From: Tubulanus polymorphus
Lineage: Eukaryota > Nemertea > Palaeonemertea > Tubulaniformes > Tubulanidae
NCBI RefSeq assembly: GCF_964204645.1
Contig: NC_134030.1
Span: 7,066,278-7,130,277, forward strand
Direction of reading: 5' to 3'
Length of the DNA stretch: 64,000 nucleotides
Position 1 is the first letter of the stretch; every line of letters begins with the position of its first letter. The notes below the pieces were generated by a model. That model saw nothing but the letters and a program-made list of their open reading frames with translations. It had not been told where the DNA came from and searched no databases. Below, piece after piece: positions 49,101-60,733 of the stretch. The translations under genes were made by a program, and so were the position numbers.

Positions 49101-52100
49101 CGAAAACAATCGAGGTCAGATACCATTCCCAGCAGTAACCATTTGTAACACTAACACTTTCAGGTATTTCAGTGAACAAGCCACATTACAAATTTTTTCT
49201 GATCAGCATTTCTTTCCGTTGAAATGGCTTATTCTACTGTTTAGATTATCTGATACTTATGAAGACGGATTGTACGAGTCAATTTCTGAATTTTACCGTC
49301 AGAACGAGAGACGAACAACGCCTAAAACTTCTCAAAATGCTTCAATTACTGGAAATGTTTCGATGGGAGACGCTTTCGAAAATATTGATATGCGGACATT
49401 GATATTGAAATATGGCCATCGTTTGAACAATACCGTGAAATCGTAAGTTAAATCGATGTAGTTTGTAAGATTATCAAGATAAATCCGCTCAATATCGATG
49501 ATAAATTTCGTGTAAATTCCTTCTAATTTCATGAGAGTGAACTTCGAATCCAAGAAATTGACAATTGCTAATCTGACAACTGTTTTGACTGACTACGGAC
49601 AATGTTTGGGGTTTAATCATGATAAAACGAAGCATCTCTACAGCCAAGGGACTGGTAAGTGATGAAAGAAATTGACGCTCATGAACGTAACTTATGTTCA
49701 GTCATTTAATGAAAGCTTTTTCTTTAGGAGCAACATATGGGTTGAACTTGTTGATCAATCTAGAACAGTACCAGAATATGCAAGGAGAACACAAATCTGC
49801 CGGACTTAAAGTTTTAGTTCATGACAAGAATCAAGGAATTCGTATGACAGATTTGTCGTTATCTGTACCACCGTCGATGAGTGCGCTTATCGATGTTCAA
49901 GCTAAAATGGTAAACATGTAGATCAGCTCGATCCTAAATATCAGTAGTTAAGTAAAACATTTCTTTTCGATATATTTGTAACTTCTCATTAACGGACGCT
50001 GAGTCCATTTAAAAGTATACTTTGGTCAGATGAAAAGTGTTTGTAATCAGTTTACCGCAAACGCGTTCGTTGCTATAGTTTTACTTTGTACCAGAATCTA
50101 AATCATTTAATTATACATCGTATGAATGATTTAGATTGAATGTGATCTAAAGCAATTTGGCTATTTGGTATAATTTCAGACGACTGAATTGAAAGATCCT
50201 TACGGAAAATGCATAAAAGACGCCCAAAGACAAAGTATGTGTCAACACCACTGTTATATACGAATGACATCAGCGATTTGTAAATGCCTGCCGTTTTATT
50301 CCGAAGATAGTCCCGCAGGTCTGCCATATTGTACTTTAAAACAGCACAGGGATTGCTACCATCTACAACTCGGTAATGAAAAATTGGAGAAGTGGTGTGC
50401 GGTTGGTCGTATTTTAAAACCCCGCACACTAGAAACAATATGTTATAACTACACGTATCAATTCAGTATAATGCCTTTTTTTCGTAGCTAAAATGCATCA
50501 AAATCAAAAAGTTTGCGGTAATGATGAATGTCCACCATCATGTCAACATCTGACGTACGATTCACGAATCAGTTACGCGGCTCTGTCGAAGAGTATGGCG
50601 AGGAAAATGGCACGAAAAGAGAAACACGACCTGAACATGTTAGCAGATTACAGAAAGGCCAGAGAAGCACTATACAATACTGACCCTCAGCTGGAGGCGA
50701 CGAGCATTGTCGCAGTTCTATCTTTCGTTGAATCACTTAAAGAATCAAAATTCGCCGTAAAAAACGCGTACGAATTTCTGCTTAATCAAACGACGATCAT
50801 TTTTGATACGCTCTCCGTCAGGGACAGTCTTCAAAACATTTCACATTCTGTACGCATGGCAAAAGAAATGTTTTTACGCCATACCAACGTGGAGGAAATC
50901 TCCACGATAGTTATTCCAGGTTTAAAACGATTTAGAACTGCACTGAATGATGCCATTGATTCAGATTTCAAAGTAATCAACAATTTCTTAGCGAACTCGT
51001 CGGTTGTATCACAAATGGATTTTCAAGCAGCGTCTTTAAACGTTGGTGGCATATTTCAAAATATGCTTTATACGGCGTTATTGACTAGGTCAGTTTTTCA
51101 GAATCTAGTTACGAACCTGGTGCAAGATAAAACTGACGCCAGGTATTTGATCGATTTGACTAAAATCACAGTTCACCACAGATTATTTCTCGAATCATGT
51201 GATAAAATTATTACTGCCTGCAATGATTCCAAAACAAAGTTGCGCGACATTAGCAACAGTCAACTAACACGGGATTGGTATGGTTTTTGTAATCTAACCG
51301 GTCAGTTTTACTCCATTATCAGCGAATTCGAAAGATCGGCGATTGATCTGAAATCCGTATTAAAAGACGGTGTTTATAAATTGGACGATTTAGAAAATTC
51401 ATTCAAAACTCACGAATCAGATTTATTCAACGCAGGTTTGAAATATTTTCTAATCATATACGCAAACATGATCAGCAAACCTTCATTCTTCAAAGCAGTT
51501 GGACGTTGGATTTTCCCGTCACCAATTAACGTAATAACTTTGAACAAAGACCTTGTTGAAATGAACAGGAATGTCATTCGACGGCTTCTTCAATCAATGA
51601 TCGTACAAAAGACGATTTCAATATCAGAATTAAATTCTCTGATGCTTGATAATAAAGACCTACTGGATAAGTTCACGCGAGATCTTCAAGTGTTCATGGA
51701 CTATTCGTTGAAAAAGATGGACATACTCAATAAAGATCTAGTTCACCTTTGCCAGGCTGCTATAGACTTCATCTTCTACTACACCACTAAGACCAATTCT
51801 ACTCTTAATATAAAACCATTGATGGAAATCAAGAAACAACTGCAGTTGATCATCCAAGAAGATGTCAAACTAACCAAAGTTATTGATGAATACCACAATG
51901 CGCAAACTAAAATGTCAGTTGTGAACTCAATCTTAAAGGATCATATGACAAAGTACCGGAATAGCATTGTTATTGATGAAGACTTTCTAAGGTTAGTATT
52001 CTGAGGAGTTTCCGCAAATTGTATTCTGGGGGAATTCTAAGAATTGTGCTTAACTTAACCTCTGACGTCTATTTTCAGGAATAATTACGTATACGTTTCG

Positions 52101-52562
52101 GTCTACTTTCGAACGCTGAGTTTAGAGACGTTGAAAAAGTCTAAAGGATATTTGTGGTTTTCGTTAATTTGTAAGTAAATGTTAGTATGCGAAAAGGTCC
52201 TCATAGTTAGTTGTAATACTGATATGACCTAATATGCAAAAAGCCCCTTTGATACAAACCAAAATTTAAAATTAAATCAATTGATCCATTCGTTGTTTTT
52301 TACAGATAGATAGGTCTTGTGAATATTTTGATAAAACGAAAAGTTAACGTTTGGCAGATTCAGAAGGAGATCTTAATAAAATGAATAGCGAATCCTACAC
52401 ATTACATTCGTTTCTCATTCTCATATTTTAGGTGATATAGGTGGCTCTGCCGGGCTTTACTTAGGGGCATCTTTATTGGCTATTGCCGAGGTCTTCTGGT
52501 TTTTCGGATCTCAACTCTTGTACCGCTTGAAGCGGCTGCGACGATTGCGCGCTAGTGAATAA
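46154..52562 (+). pseudogene. DEG/ENaC channel with giant insert, copy 2 (frameshifted)
   Basis: Same nine-exon structure as its neighbours: 46154-46272, 48995-49163, 49245-49442, 49536-49654, 49728-49909, 50180-50372, 50488-51991, 52079-52170, 52432-52562. Exon 2 is 169 bases instead of 171. A 2-base deletion after TCATGGCCGGTTACAGTGGA shifts the frame and gives a stop at 49146-49148, just before the FPAVTICN signature would be read. The first ATG used in copy 3 is also changed (ATAGGCAG instead of ATGGCAG), leaving the next in-frame ATG. All other exons are open, including the 1504-base exon 7 and TM2 with GLYLGASLLAIAE. Without the deletion it would encode about 902 residues. It is either a recent pseudogene, a polymorphic allele or an assembly error. 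Intron 1 holds a 1.7-kb foldback element. Confidence 0.8.
46436..48154. mobile_element. Foldback transposable element with tandem-repeat inverted arms
   Basis: The termini TACGGAAGCGTCCTG (46436-46450) and CAGGACGCTTCCGTA (48139-48153) are exact reverse complements. Long inverted arms (about 46436-46975 and 47670-48154) are built from several diverged subrepeats of roughly 60-100 bases containing TTTAATTCCGACTTTTTTCA. They then continue into a second inverted segment (GGAATTCCTCA, CATACGACTTACGAGTTA). The direct repeat AAATC flanks the element (46431-46435 and 48155-48159). Copy 3 shows a plausible empty site (GTGAAAATCAC near 54566). The core (about 46976-47670) has no recognisable transposase, so it is non-autonomous. 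Confidence 0.85.
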
Positions 52563-52874
52563 AAATAGATACATATTGATGGAAATACAACGATGGCTAA
52601 GCGACTCGTCTGTGGAGATTATTCATCATTGATTCATGCTAATTGTCGACCTGGAGTGAATTTGTTTTTTATAAGTTAGAACCGTATCATTGCATCTCAT
52701 CTCCGTCCTAGGAGATTAGTTTGTATTAATCATTGATTCATGATACAATTTACGGAGTCAGGTGCATCGCACCTCCCGTTTAATGAGCTACGATTTCAAG
52801 TTATCATACATTTTAACTAATCTTTGAAATATCTTTGTTATCGTATTCCACAATTCTACTTTAGCGTACTGCGA

Positions 52875-52880
52875 AATAAA
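52875..52880 (+). terminator. Polyadenylation signal, DEG/ENaC copy 2
   Basis: AATAAA in the same GCGAAATAAAAGAAAACG context as after copy 1. Confidence 0.55.
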
Positions 52881-52990
52881 AGAAAACGTTGCATATGCTT
52901 GTGTTCGTTGTATATTTTGAATAAATCTGGATCGGAAAGGTTGTTTTTCCTCTAACAGACCTATCCAAAAACGTTACCATATTCTACGTA

Positions 52991-53100
52991 TCATTCCCAC
53001 GAGACAATTGATGGAATTTCGCACTTTATGAAGGGCATAAAACCAACAACAGGACTGCACTATTTTCATCAAAAAATGACAACTATTCCTAACGTCATCT
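52991..53100 (+). pseudogene. Fossil of C17orf98-like exon 3 (unit 3), internally deleted
   Basis: The match to 37834-37890 (CATTCCCACGAGACAATTG, TTTATGAAGGGCATAAAACC) then jumps to sequence matching the original gene's 3' flank (CTGCACTATTT..., AACTATTCCTAAC as at 37996-38030). The coding end and stop have been deleted. It marks the left edge of the third duplication unit. Confidence 0.85.
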
Positions 53101-53647
53101 ACGTAACTTCATCGCAATTGACTCATAATACTATGGTGGCTGATTCGGGACATGTGAAATTCTTTTTTCGTTCTCCACGAAAACTCGCAAAACAAATCTG
53201 ACCACGCAAAAACAAACCTTGTAGATAAAAATCAAATTGACTTTTGGCCAAGAGCGACGTATGACTTAGATCTTATGACTTCGTTGTGTGGTTGCGTTAT
53301 AGAAAATGTCTGTGTATCGTTTAAATATCGTTTAAGATAATCAATAAAAAGAAATGTTCGATTTTTTACTTTATCGCCATGTATCTACTCTCTAGTCGAT
53401 GTTACTCTTGCAGTAAGTACGCGGTATCGCTGTCTCGATCTAGAAACCTTTTGTAGCCTTGGGTTTGTTTTTCGGGTGTTCGAAAGCATATAAAACTAAT
53501 TTTTAAGTATTTCATTCGGTAACCATGGCAGTAACCTCGTAAAGTATAGGGAGAGGGAGTGTGTGTGCTAGTCAATCACTATTTTACCATTATCGGTGGC
53601 AGCGCCTCTTTGTCTTGGACTGTTGTCAGAATAAGACCGATTTTACG

Positions 53648-56600
53648 ATGGCAGATTCAAAAATGGCATCTGTTAAAATCGAAGATAAACAAACATTTAA
53701 AGAAGCGCTTTCCGACTTCTCCAATGACACGGCATTTCACGGGGTTAGATACATAGGACACTCTCCGACTATCACCATCAGGTAAGCTTAGCATATCGTC
53801 ATAAGATCGCTAGAAATTATGCCATTAAGATATTCACTATTTGTTAACGCAGGCTGAACTTTTTATCAATTATTGTGTTTTAAAACTTGTTTTAACCTTC
53901 AGAAAAATGTATCCAATTATTTTGTTAAGTGTGAATTGAGGGAAAAATTTGTATAATGAATACAGCCTTAACAAAAGAATAAATTCTACGATGTCGGTTT
54001 TCCGTCAGTTAATCGCCACCCGAGCTATGTTCCCCTTGCTACAGCGGCACCAATCATCCATACTATACTTAAAAACGCATGCCTACGGAGAAGAGCATTG
54101 CGGCCACGTGGGATTTTTTTAACTCGAAATTTCGACTTTATAAACGAGTTTTTAACACATGTGACATGTGCGCACGCTATGTTGTAAAATTCACACTATG
54201 ACACAACAAGATCAATTTTATCCTCTTCTCTTCAAGCTAGGTTTAAATAATGCCGAAATACGATACTGCCTTAGCAAGCACGATAACGTCATTCTAAGTG
54301 ACCGAACAATTACCTCAGTCGAAATTTCGAGATTAAAAGAAGAAATTTCGACTTTAAAGAAAATGTTCATGTGGCCGCAATGCTCTTCCGTAGATACCCG
54401 CACTCACCGGGAGGCACAACAAAACACCGGGAACCTTGTTATGTTTTTAAAACGTTTTTATTCTTCCCTTGATAAAATATGTGTAAATATTTGTAACCAA
54501 AATCATCTTTTCCCTCCACATACCACGGAAATGGTAGGAGATTGATAAATTATCTTATTCGTAGTGAAAATCACTTCATTTTCAAAGAACTTGATTTTCA
54601 GGCTTCCAAATACGAAAGTTGTCAAAGAATTCAACGAATGAATAAATGATCGACTTAATCACTCGGTGATGCAGATTTAACTGAAAATTGATTTACTTAT
54701 AAGGGAAGTCGAATCAAATTTAATTGATATGTAGAAAGAAGCGTGGTAGCCCAGTGCCACCAGCGATCTTGGCAGCTTATCGCTGAAGAATCCTCGCTTG
54801 CTATTGTAATGTTGCTCCACTCCCTGCAAAGAACCCATATACATATAATAATAACTTTATAATAACTTTAAAAAAAGTAGAATTTACTACAAAGATTTGG
54901 ATGCACCATCAATATAACGAAAGTAACAACTTATGTTTATTAATTTGGAGTCTGCTTCGAGAGCGAATTTTATACGTGAATATTTTAAGTATGATCCCAT
55001 TAATCCCTCGTATACGCTGTTGAGTTTATGCCGAACCTTATGTAATTTGTATGTCAACACAATCAGAATTGATGGTGATTAAAATGTTGAGAAAGGCCCC
55101 GGGGACGATGGAAATTTCGATTTGAATCTATTTCGATTGAAACAAAATTTACCCATTTGCAATATTAATGAATTTGTTAGAGTATAAACCAGACATCACG
55201 CGGTAAGCCGTAACGACACCAATTAACCGTTGGCAGGAGGGTAGGAGTCCCAAAGGAGAGATATTCTTATCTATCAATTGTATGAGTTGTCATTTCAAAA
55301 TTTCAAAATTATAGAAAAATGCGCCTTAATATTGAAGATGAATTGTACTTTTTTCTCGTACTAAACTTTGTGAAGTAGAATGATAGAGGAAATGAGCGGA
55401 GATATGTTTTGTAGATGTATTTGGTTGTTGTTGTTTTTGGGTATGACTGGAGCGTTTATCTACCAGGTGCACGACCGAGTCAAATATTACATTTCATGGC
55501 CGGTAACCGTGGATATATCTCTCGAAAACAATCGAGGTCAGATACCATTCCCGGCAGTTACCATTTGCAACACTAACACTTTCAGGTATTTTAAAAAGGC
55601 ACATTATACAATTTTCTGATCAGCTCGTCTATCCGATAAAATGGCTTATTCTATTGTTAGATTATCTGATACATACGAAGATGAGGTGTTCAAGTCTATA
55701 TTTGAGTTTTACCACCGGAATGTGAGACCAACAACGCCGACAACTTCTCAAAACGTTTCGATTATTGGAAATAATTCGATGGGAGACGCTTTCGAAAATA
55801 TTGATTTGCGGACACTGATATTGAAATATGGCCATCGTTTGAACGATACCGTGAAATCGTAAGTTAAATCGATGTAGTTTGTAAGATTATCAAAATAAAT
55901 CCGCTTAGTATCGATGATAAATTTCGTGTAAATTCCATGTCATTTCATGAGAGTGAACTTCGAATCCAAGAAATTGACAATTGCTAATCTGACAACTGTT
56001 TTGACTGACTACGGACAATGTTTGGGGTTTAATTATGATAAAACAAAGCATCTCCACAGCCAAGGGACTGGTAAGTGATGAAAGAAATTGACACTCATGA
56101 ACGTAACTCATGTTCAGTCATTTGATGAAAACTTTTTCTTTAGGAGCAGGATATGGATTGAACTTGTTGATCAATCTAGAACAGTACCAGAATATGCAAG
56201 GAGAACACAAATCTGCCGGACTTAAAATTCTAGTTCATGATAAATATCAAGGAATTCGTATGAAAGATTTGTCGTTATCTGTTCCACCGTCGATGAGTGC
56301 ATTTATCGATGTTCGAGCTAAAATGGTAAACATGTAGATCAGCTTATTGCTCGATCCTAAATATCAGTAGTTAAGTAAAACATATCTTTTTGATAGACTT
56401 GCAACTTCTTAATAACAGACACTGGATCGATTTGAAAGTACTTTTGTCAAAAAGATGTTCGTAATCAGTTAACCGTAAAAATGTCCGTTGCTATATTCTA
56501 TTCGGTCTTTTCGATCAAAAGCTATTTGTCTATTTGGTATAATTTCAGACGACTGAATTGGAAGAACCGTACGGAAAATGCATTAAAAACGCCCAAAGAC

Positions 56601-59036
56601 AAAGTATGTGTCAACACTACTGCTACATACGGGTGACGTCATCAATATGTAAATGCATGCCGTTTTATGCCGAAGAAAGTCTTGCAGGTCTGCCATATTG
56701 TACTTTAAAACAGCACAGGGATTGCTACCAAGTACAACTCGGTAATGAAAATGTAGAAGTGATGTGCGGTAGTGTCGTACTTTTAAAACCCCGCACACTA
56801 GCTACAATATGTTATAACTACATGTATCAATTCAGTATAATGCCTTCTTTTCGTAGCGAAAATGCGTCAAAACCAAAATGTTTGCGGTATTGATGAATGT
56901 CCACCACCATGTCAACAACTGACGTACGATTCACGAATCAGTTACGCGGCTCTGTCGAAGAGTATGGCGAGGAAAATGGCACGAAAAGAGAAACACGACC
57001 TGAACATGTTAGCAGATTACAGAAAGGCCAGAGAAGCACTATATATTATCGACCCGCATCTGGCAGCGATGGGCTTTGCTGCAGTTCTATCTTTCATTAA
57101 ATCGCAAGAGGAATCAAAATCCGCCGTATTAAACACGCACAAAATTATGGTTGATCAAGAAAGAATAATTTCAGATTTGATCTACGTCCAGGGCAGTCTT
57201 CAAAACATTTCGAATTCAGTACGCATTGCGAAAGAAATGTTTTTACGCCATACTAACAGCGAAGCAATCTCCACGACAGTTATTCCAGGTTTGAACACAT
57301 TTAAAACGGCCCTTACTGATACTCTTGATTTAGATTTCGAAGTTATTAACGATTTCCTAGCGAACTCGTCGGTTGCATCACAAATGGATTTTCAAGCATC
57401 GTCTTTAAAAGTTGGTGTGGTATTTCAAAATATGCTTACTACAGCGATATTGACTAGGTCAGTTTTTCAGAATCTAGTCATCAACCTGGTGCAAGATAAA
57501 ACTGTAGCGAGGTATATGATCGATTTGCCCAAAATCACACATCGCCACAGATTATTTCTCGAATCATGTGATACAATGATTACTGCCTGCCATGATTCCG
57601 AAACTAAATTACGCGTCATTCGCAACAGTCAACTAAAACGGGATTGGGACCATTTCTACAATCGAACCGGTCAGTTCTACTCCATTATCAGCGAATTCCA
57701 TAAATCAGCGATTGATCTGAAATCCGTATTAAAAGACGTTGTTTATGGATTAGACCAACTCGAGAATTCCTTTAAAACTCACAAATTAGAGATAACAAAC
57801 GCATATTTGAAGTATTTTCTAATCACATACGCAAACATCATCAGCAAACCTTCATTCTTCAAACCAGTTGGACGCTGGATTTCCCCGACACCAATTAACG
57901 TTATAACTTTGGCCGAAGACATTATCCAAATGAATGAAAATTTCACTGGATGGCTCAAAACAATGATCGCACAGAAACAGATTTCTATAGCAGAATTGAA
58001 TTCTCTGATGCTGAAAAATAAAGACCTACTGGAAAAGTTCGCGGAAGATCTTCGAGTGTTCATGGAATATTCGTTGAAAAAGATGGATGCAGTCGTTAAA
58101 GATCTAGTTCAACTTTGCCAGCCTGCTATAGACTTCTTCTACAACTACATCAGTAAGACCAATTCTACTCTCAATGTACAAGCGTTGGCGGGAATAAAGA
58201 AAAGACTGCAGTTTGCTACCCAAGACGAGGCTAAACTAAGCAAAGTCATGAATGAATTCCACAATGCGCAAAATAGAATGAGAGTTACTAACTCAGTCTT
58301 AGACGATCATATTACGAAGTACAGGAATAGCATTGTCATTAACGAAGACTTTGTAGTGTTAGTATTCATATGAGTTTCTGCAAGTTGTTCCGCGGTTATA
58401 TGTTTTACATTTAACCTCTGACATTTATTACAGGAATAATTACGTATACGTTTCTGTCTACTTTCGAACGCTGAGTTTGGAGACGTTGAAAAAGTCTAAA
58501 GGATATTTGTGGTTTTCGTTAATTTGTAAGTAAATAGTAGTTGATTATGCAAACAGGTTATCATAGTTAGATGTAATACTGATATAACTTAGAATTTATA
58601 TAGGTACCTTGATACACAAATTTTAATTCCAAAAATAAAATTGAATGAATTGATCAATACATTGGTTTTTACAGACCAATAGGCCAAGTGAATTTTGTGT
58701 TAACATGAATTGCCTATGCTAGGTGGCTTAAGCCAGATTCCAAGCAATGACTTAGATAAACTATTATTAGTGGATTGTTGAGTCCCTTGAGTATTGTAAC
58801 CGTGGACGATAAAATGAACATTTTAGTAGATTCAGAAAGAGAGTTTGAAATAAAATATATAATGAATCCGACATGTTACATTCGTTTCTCATTCTCATAT
58901 TTTAGGTGATATAGGTGGCTCTGCCGGGCTTTACTTAGGCGCATCTTTATTGGCTATTGCCGAGGTCTTCTGGTTTTTCGGATCTCAACTCGTGTACCGT
59001 TTGAGGCGGCTGCGACGAGTACACGCTGGTGAATAA
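53648..59036 (+). CDS. DEG/ENaC channel with giant extracellular insert, copy 3
   Basis: Intact family member. Exons: 53648-53781, 55415-55585, 55661-55858, 55952-56070, 56144-56325, 56549-56741, 56857-58357, 58434-58525, 58906-59036; 2721 bases, 906 residues. Rough positions: HG gate near 34; TM1 about 47-67; FPAVTICN after TM1; EPYGKC and Cys-rich core about 270-332; C342/C347/C351 of CGIDECPPPC; SYAALSKSMARKMARKEKH about 362-380; added helical region about 385-815 with NSS, NST and NIS glycosylation sequons and a few cysteines; NNYVYVSVYFRTLSLETLKK; TM2 about 863-885 with GAS filter; basic tail. The exon 7 donor is GT|GTTAGT rather than the AG|GTTAGT of copies 1 and 2. This weakens the site but keeps phase (Val replaces Arg). 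Most similar to copy 1 in sequence and most likely functional. Confidence 0.93.
54084..54392. mobile_element. Short inverted-repeat element in intron 1 of DEG/ENaC copy 3
   Basis: The ends TACGGAGAAGAGCATTGCGG (54084) and CCGCAATGCTCTTCCGTA (to 54392) are inverted repeats with one 2-base indel; GCCACGTG/CATGTGGC extends the match. About 309 bp, absent at the same place in copy 1. The internal open frame has no known domain. The outermost bases, TACGG, are shared with the foldback element of copy 2, suggesting the same transposase family mobilised both. Confidence 0.75.
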
Positions 59037-59761
59037 TCAACAATAAATATTGATGGAAATGTAATTATATGACGTCACCGTGGCAAAGTGTCGACCTGGA
59101 GTGAAACTATTTCGTACAAATCAGAACCATATCAATGCCATCTCATCTCTGTCATCATTTACCACTGATTCATGCTTTTAATGTTCAGATTAAGCACATC
59201 GTCATCTCCCGTTTAATATGTTACGAGTTCAAGTTAGGATAGCTTTTGATTTATCTTTGAAATATCCTTGTTACTGAATTCCGCAGTATCTTGTTTTATT
59301 GTACTACGAAATAAAGAAAACGTCACTTATTCACTGCAAGTTTCAAATAAATCAAGATAAGAAAGATTTTGTTTCCTCTGTGTGTACTGGAATCCATTTT
59401 AGCGGACTAAGAATAATCAAGCAGTTCAATCGCGCTTGGAAAGTATACGTACTGCGATAGCAGTCAAAAAGATCTGTGATTACGGGGACAATAATTCTTT
59501 CGATGAGCGGTTCTTACTTTTCGATTGATCAATGGATTTTCGTTTGACTGGAAAAAACAGATCCTCTATATAAGTTTGTCTGACGATTCGGTAGATTAAA
59601 CTTAAAAGTAGCTGAAGTCTTTACTGCTATTGCCATCTGTACACAATCAAATAGACCCGCATTAATAACATATAGCTGCTCTAAATCGAATAACGATGCA
59701 GTAACGACTAACGATATGTTTAAGTGTAACCATTTAAGGTCTGTATTTGATTTTTCTTACT
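59037..59761. other. Spacer after DEG/ENaC copy 3, with a copy of 36.9-37.1 kb sequence
   Basis: It contains the copy 3 3'UTR and then, instead of an exon 3 fossil, a stretch (about 59415-59500) resembling 36899-37060. The shared pieces are TCAAGCAGTTCAA, a GTAC.G.GC..CC/AG..GT motif and AAAAAGATC.GTGA.TACGG. An internal gap of about 90 bases separates them. It may mark the right edge of the duplicated block. No gene is seen. Confidence 0.5.
59310..59315 (+). terminator. Polyadenylation signal, DEG/ENaC copy 3
   Basis: AATAAA in the context TACGAAATAAAGAAAACG, conserved with copies 1 and 2, about 275 bases after the stop. Confidence 0.6.
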
Positions 59762-60733
59762 TCATTTTGAGCAATTTCGATACATCGAATCGACGACAGG
59801 ATTTGATTTTAGTCTTATATCGTACACCCATTCGTGCAGTAAACGTTCGCCAACCATCAAACGTTCGTTCATCATTCCCGCATCGCAGCGCCTCTCAACG
59901 AACGGTAAATACGGCCGAAGATTCGCGCAGTCAGTTTTATCCGGGGTTGTTCCCGACTCCCTCCTGTGATTCCAGTAACCGGCTTTACATTCGCGGTCAA
60001 CATCACCGTACATCGTCGTGACCACTTTCTCGGTATGTCTGGGCGCCGGTAGCCACATACCGTTAAACGGTACGTTCACCAATGGGTGAACGTCAGCGGA
60101 AGATATAATAAGCTTATCGTTCCGAGAGTCGTAAACGCTACCGTTAGATTCATACGACGGCCACATATCAACGAACGGCCATCTCCACGGGTACTTGTGA
60201 AACGCGCTCGATTTGCCGATTCGAAATAATTTCCACTGACCTTTGAAGTCCTTTCTCGAATGAATTTTTAAATTAATCGGTGGTTTATTACCCTTGGCGA
60301 ATACATCGTCCCTGAGTTTGGCTAAATCTGACTGCGGTATCAAAACATCGTAATCGTCGTCCCACGGTACGAGGCCATGGTGCCTATAGGCGCCTATCAG
60401 CGAACCTCCGTGCAGCATGTAAGTGAGATTATTTTGTTTCATTAGTACGTCGAAATCCCTGATTAGCTCCAGGAATTCTCGTTTATCCTGCGGATTTTGA
60501 CCGAGTTTGAACCTGGTTAGTTTCATGATCGCCGGAAAGTGGGGATACTCATGAACGTGTTTCTTTAAACCGAGCTTCACCGTTCTTAATCGTTCGTCGA
60601 TGGAATACGCCGAATAGGCAGCGGCAAAAATCTCAAACTGATGTAAAACGTACATCACAATTATCATAAACGATAAAAAACAAAGACAGAAGAACTTGCG
60701 GTGTTGTAAAGCCGTTGACCACATAGCCGCCAT
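59762..60733 (-). CDS. LicD/fukutin-type family type II membrane protein
   Basis: Probable Golgi-lumenal nucleotidyltransferase-fold enzyme of the LicD family, whose members transfer phosphocholine or other phospho-groups onto glycans. Single coding exon, 323 residues. A short basic N-terminus is followed by one membrane anchor (about 14-37), so the catalytic part would face the lumen. The LicD core is clear: LHGGSLIGAYRHHGLVPWDD with DDYDV (about 107-130), the metal-binding acidic motif. It is followed by KFFRIGK-like sequence (WKLFRIGKSS), WPFVDMWPSY and several cysteines toward the end. N-glycosylation sequons NLT and NGS are present. A splice acceptor (TTTGCAG) lies just upstream of the ATG, so a 5'UTR intron is likely. 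A downstream Met at residue 4 could also start it. The substrate is unknown. It is convergent with the DEG/ENaC array and follows the minus-strand 7TM gene. Confidence 0.9.
   Translation of the reverse strand: MAAMWSTALQHRKFFCLCFLSFMIIVMYVLHQFEIFAAAYSAYSIDERLRTVKLGLKKHVHEYPHFPAIMKLTRFKLGQNPQDKREFLELIRDFDVLMKQNNLTYMLHGGSLIGAYRHHGLVPWDDDYDVLIPQSDLAKLRDDVFAKGNKPPINLKIHSRKDFKGQWKLFRIGKSSAFHKYPWRWPFVDMWPSYESNGSVYDSRNDKLIISSADVHPLVNVPFNGMWLPAPRHTEKVVTTMYGDVDRECKAGYWNHRRESGTTPDKTDCANLRPYLPFVERRCDAGMMNERLMVGERLLHEWVYDIRLKSNPVVDSMYRNCSK

Larger units (their letters stand above)
52563..53647. other. 3'UTR of DEG/ENaC copy 2 and spacer of unit 3
   Basis: Closely parallel to the spacer after copy 1: the same 3'UTR sequence, the conserved AATAAA at 52875, an exon 3 fossil at 52991, then promoter-proximal sequence matching that before copy 1. 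It lacks the minisatellite and the long purine tract. No independent gene is seen. Confidence 0.6.

Noticed and set aside
54168-54545. 125-codon open frame as transposase or gene
   Set aside because: It overlaps the small inverted-repeat element, shows no domain, and has no counterpart in the parallel introns.
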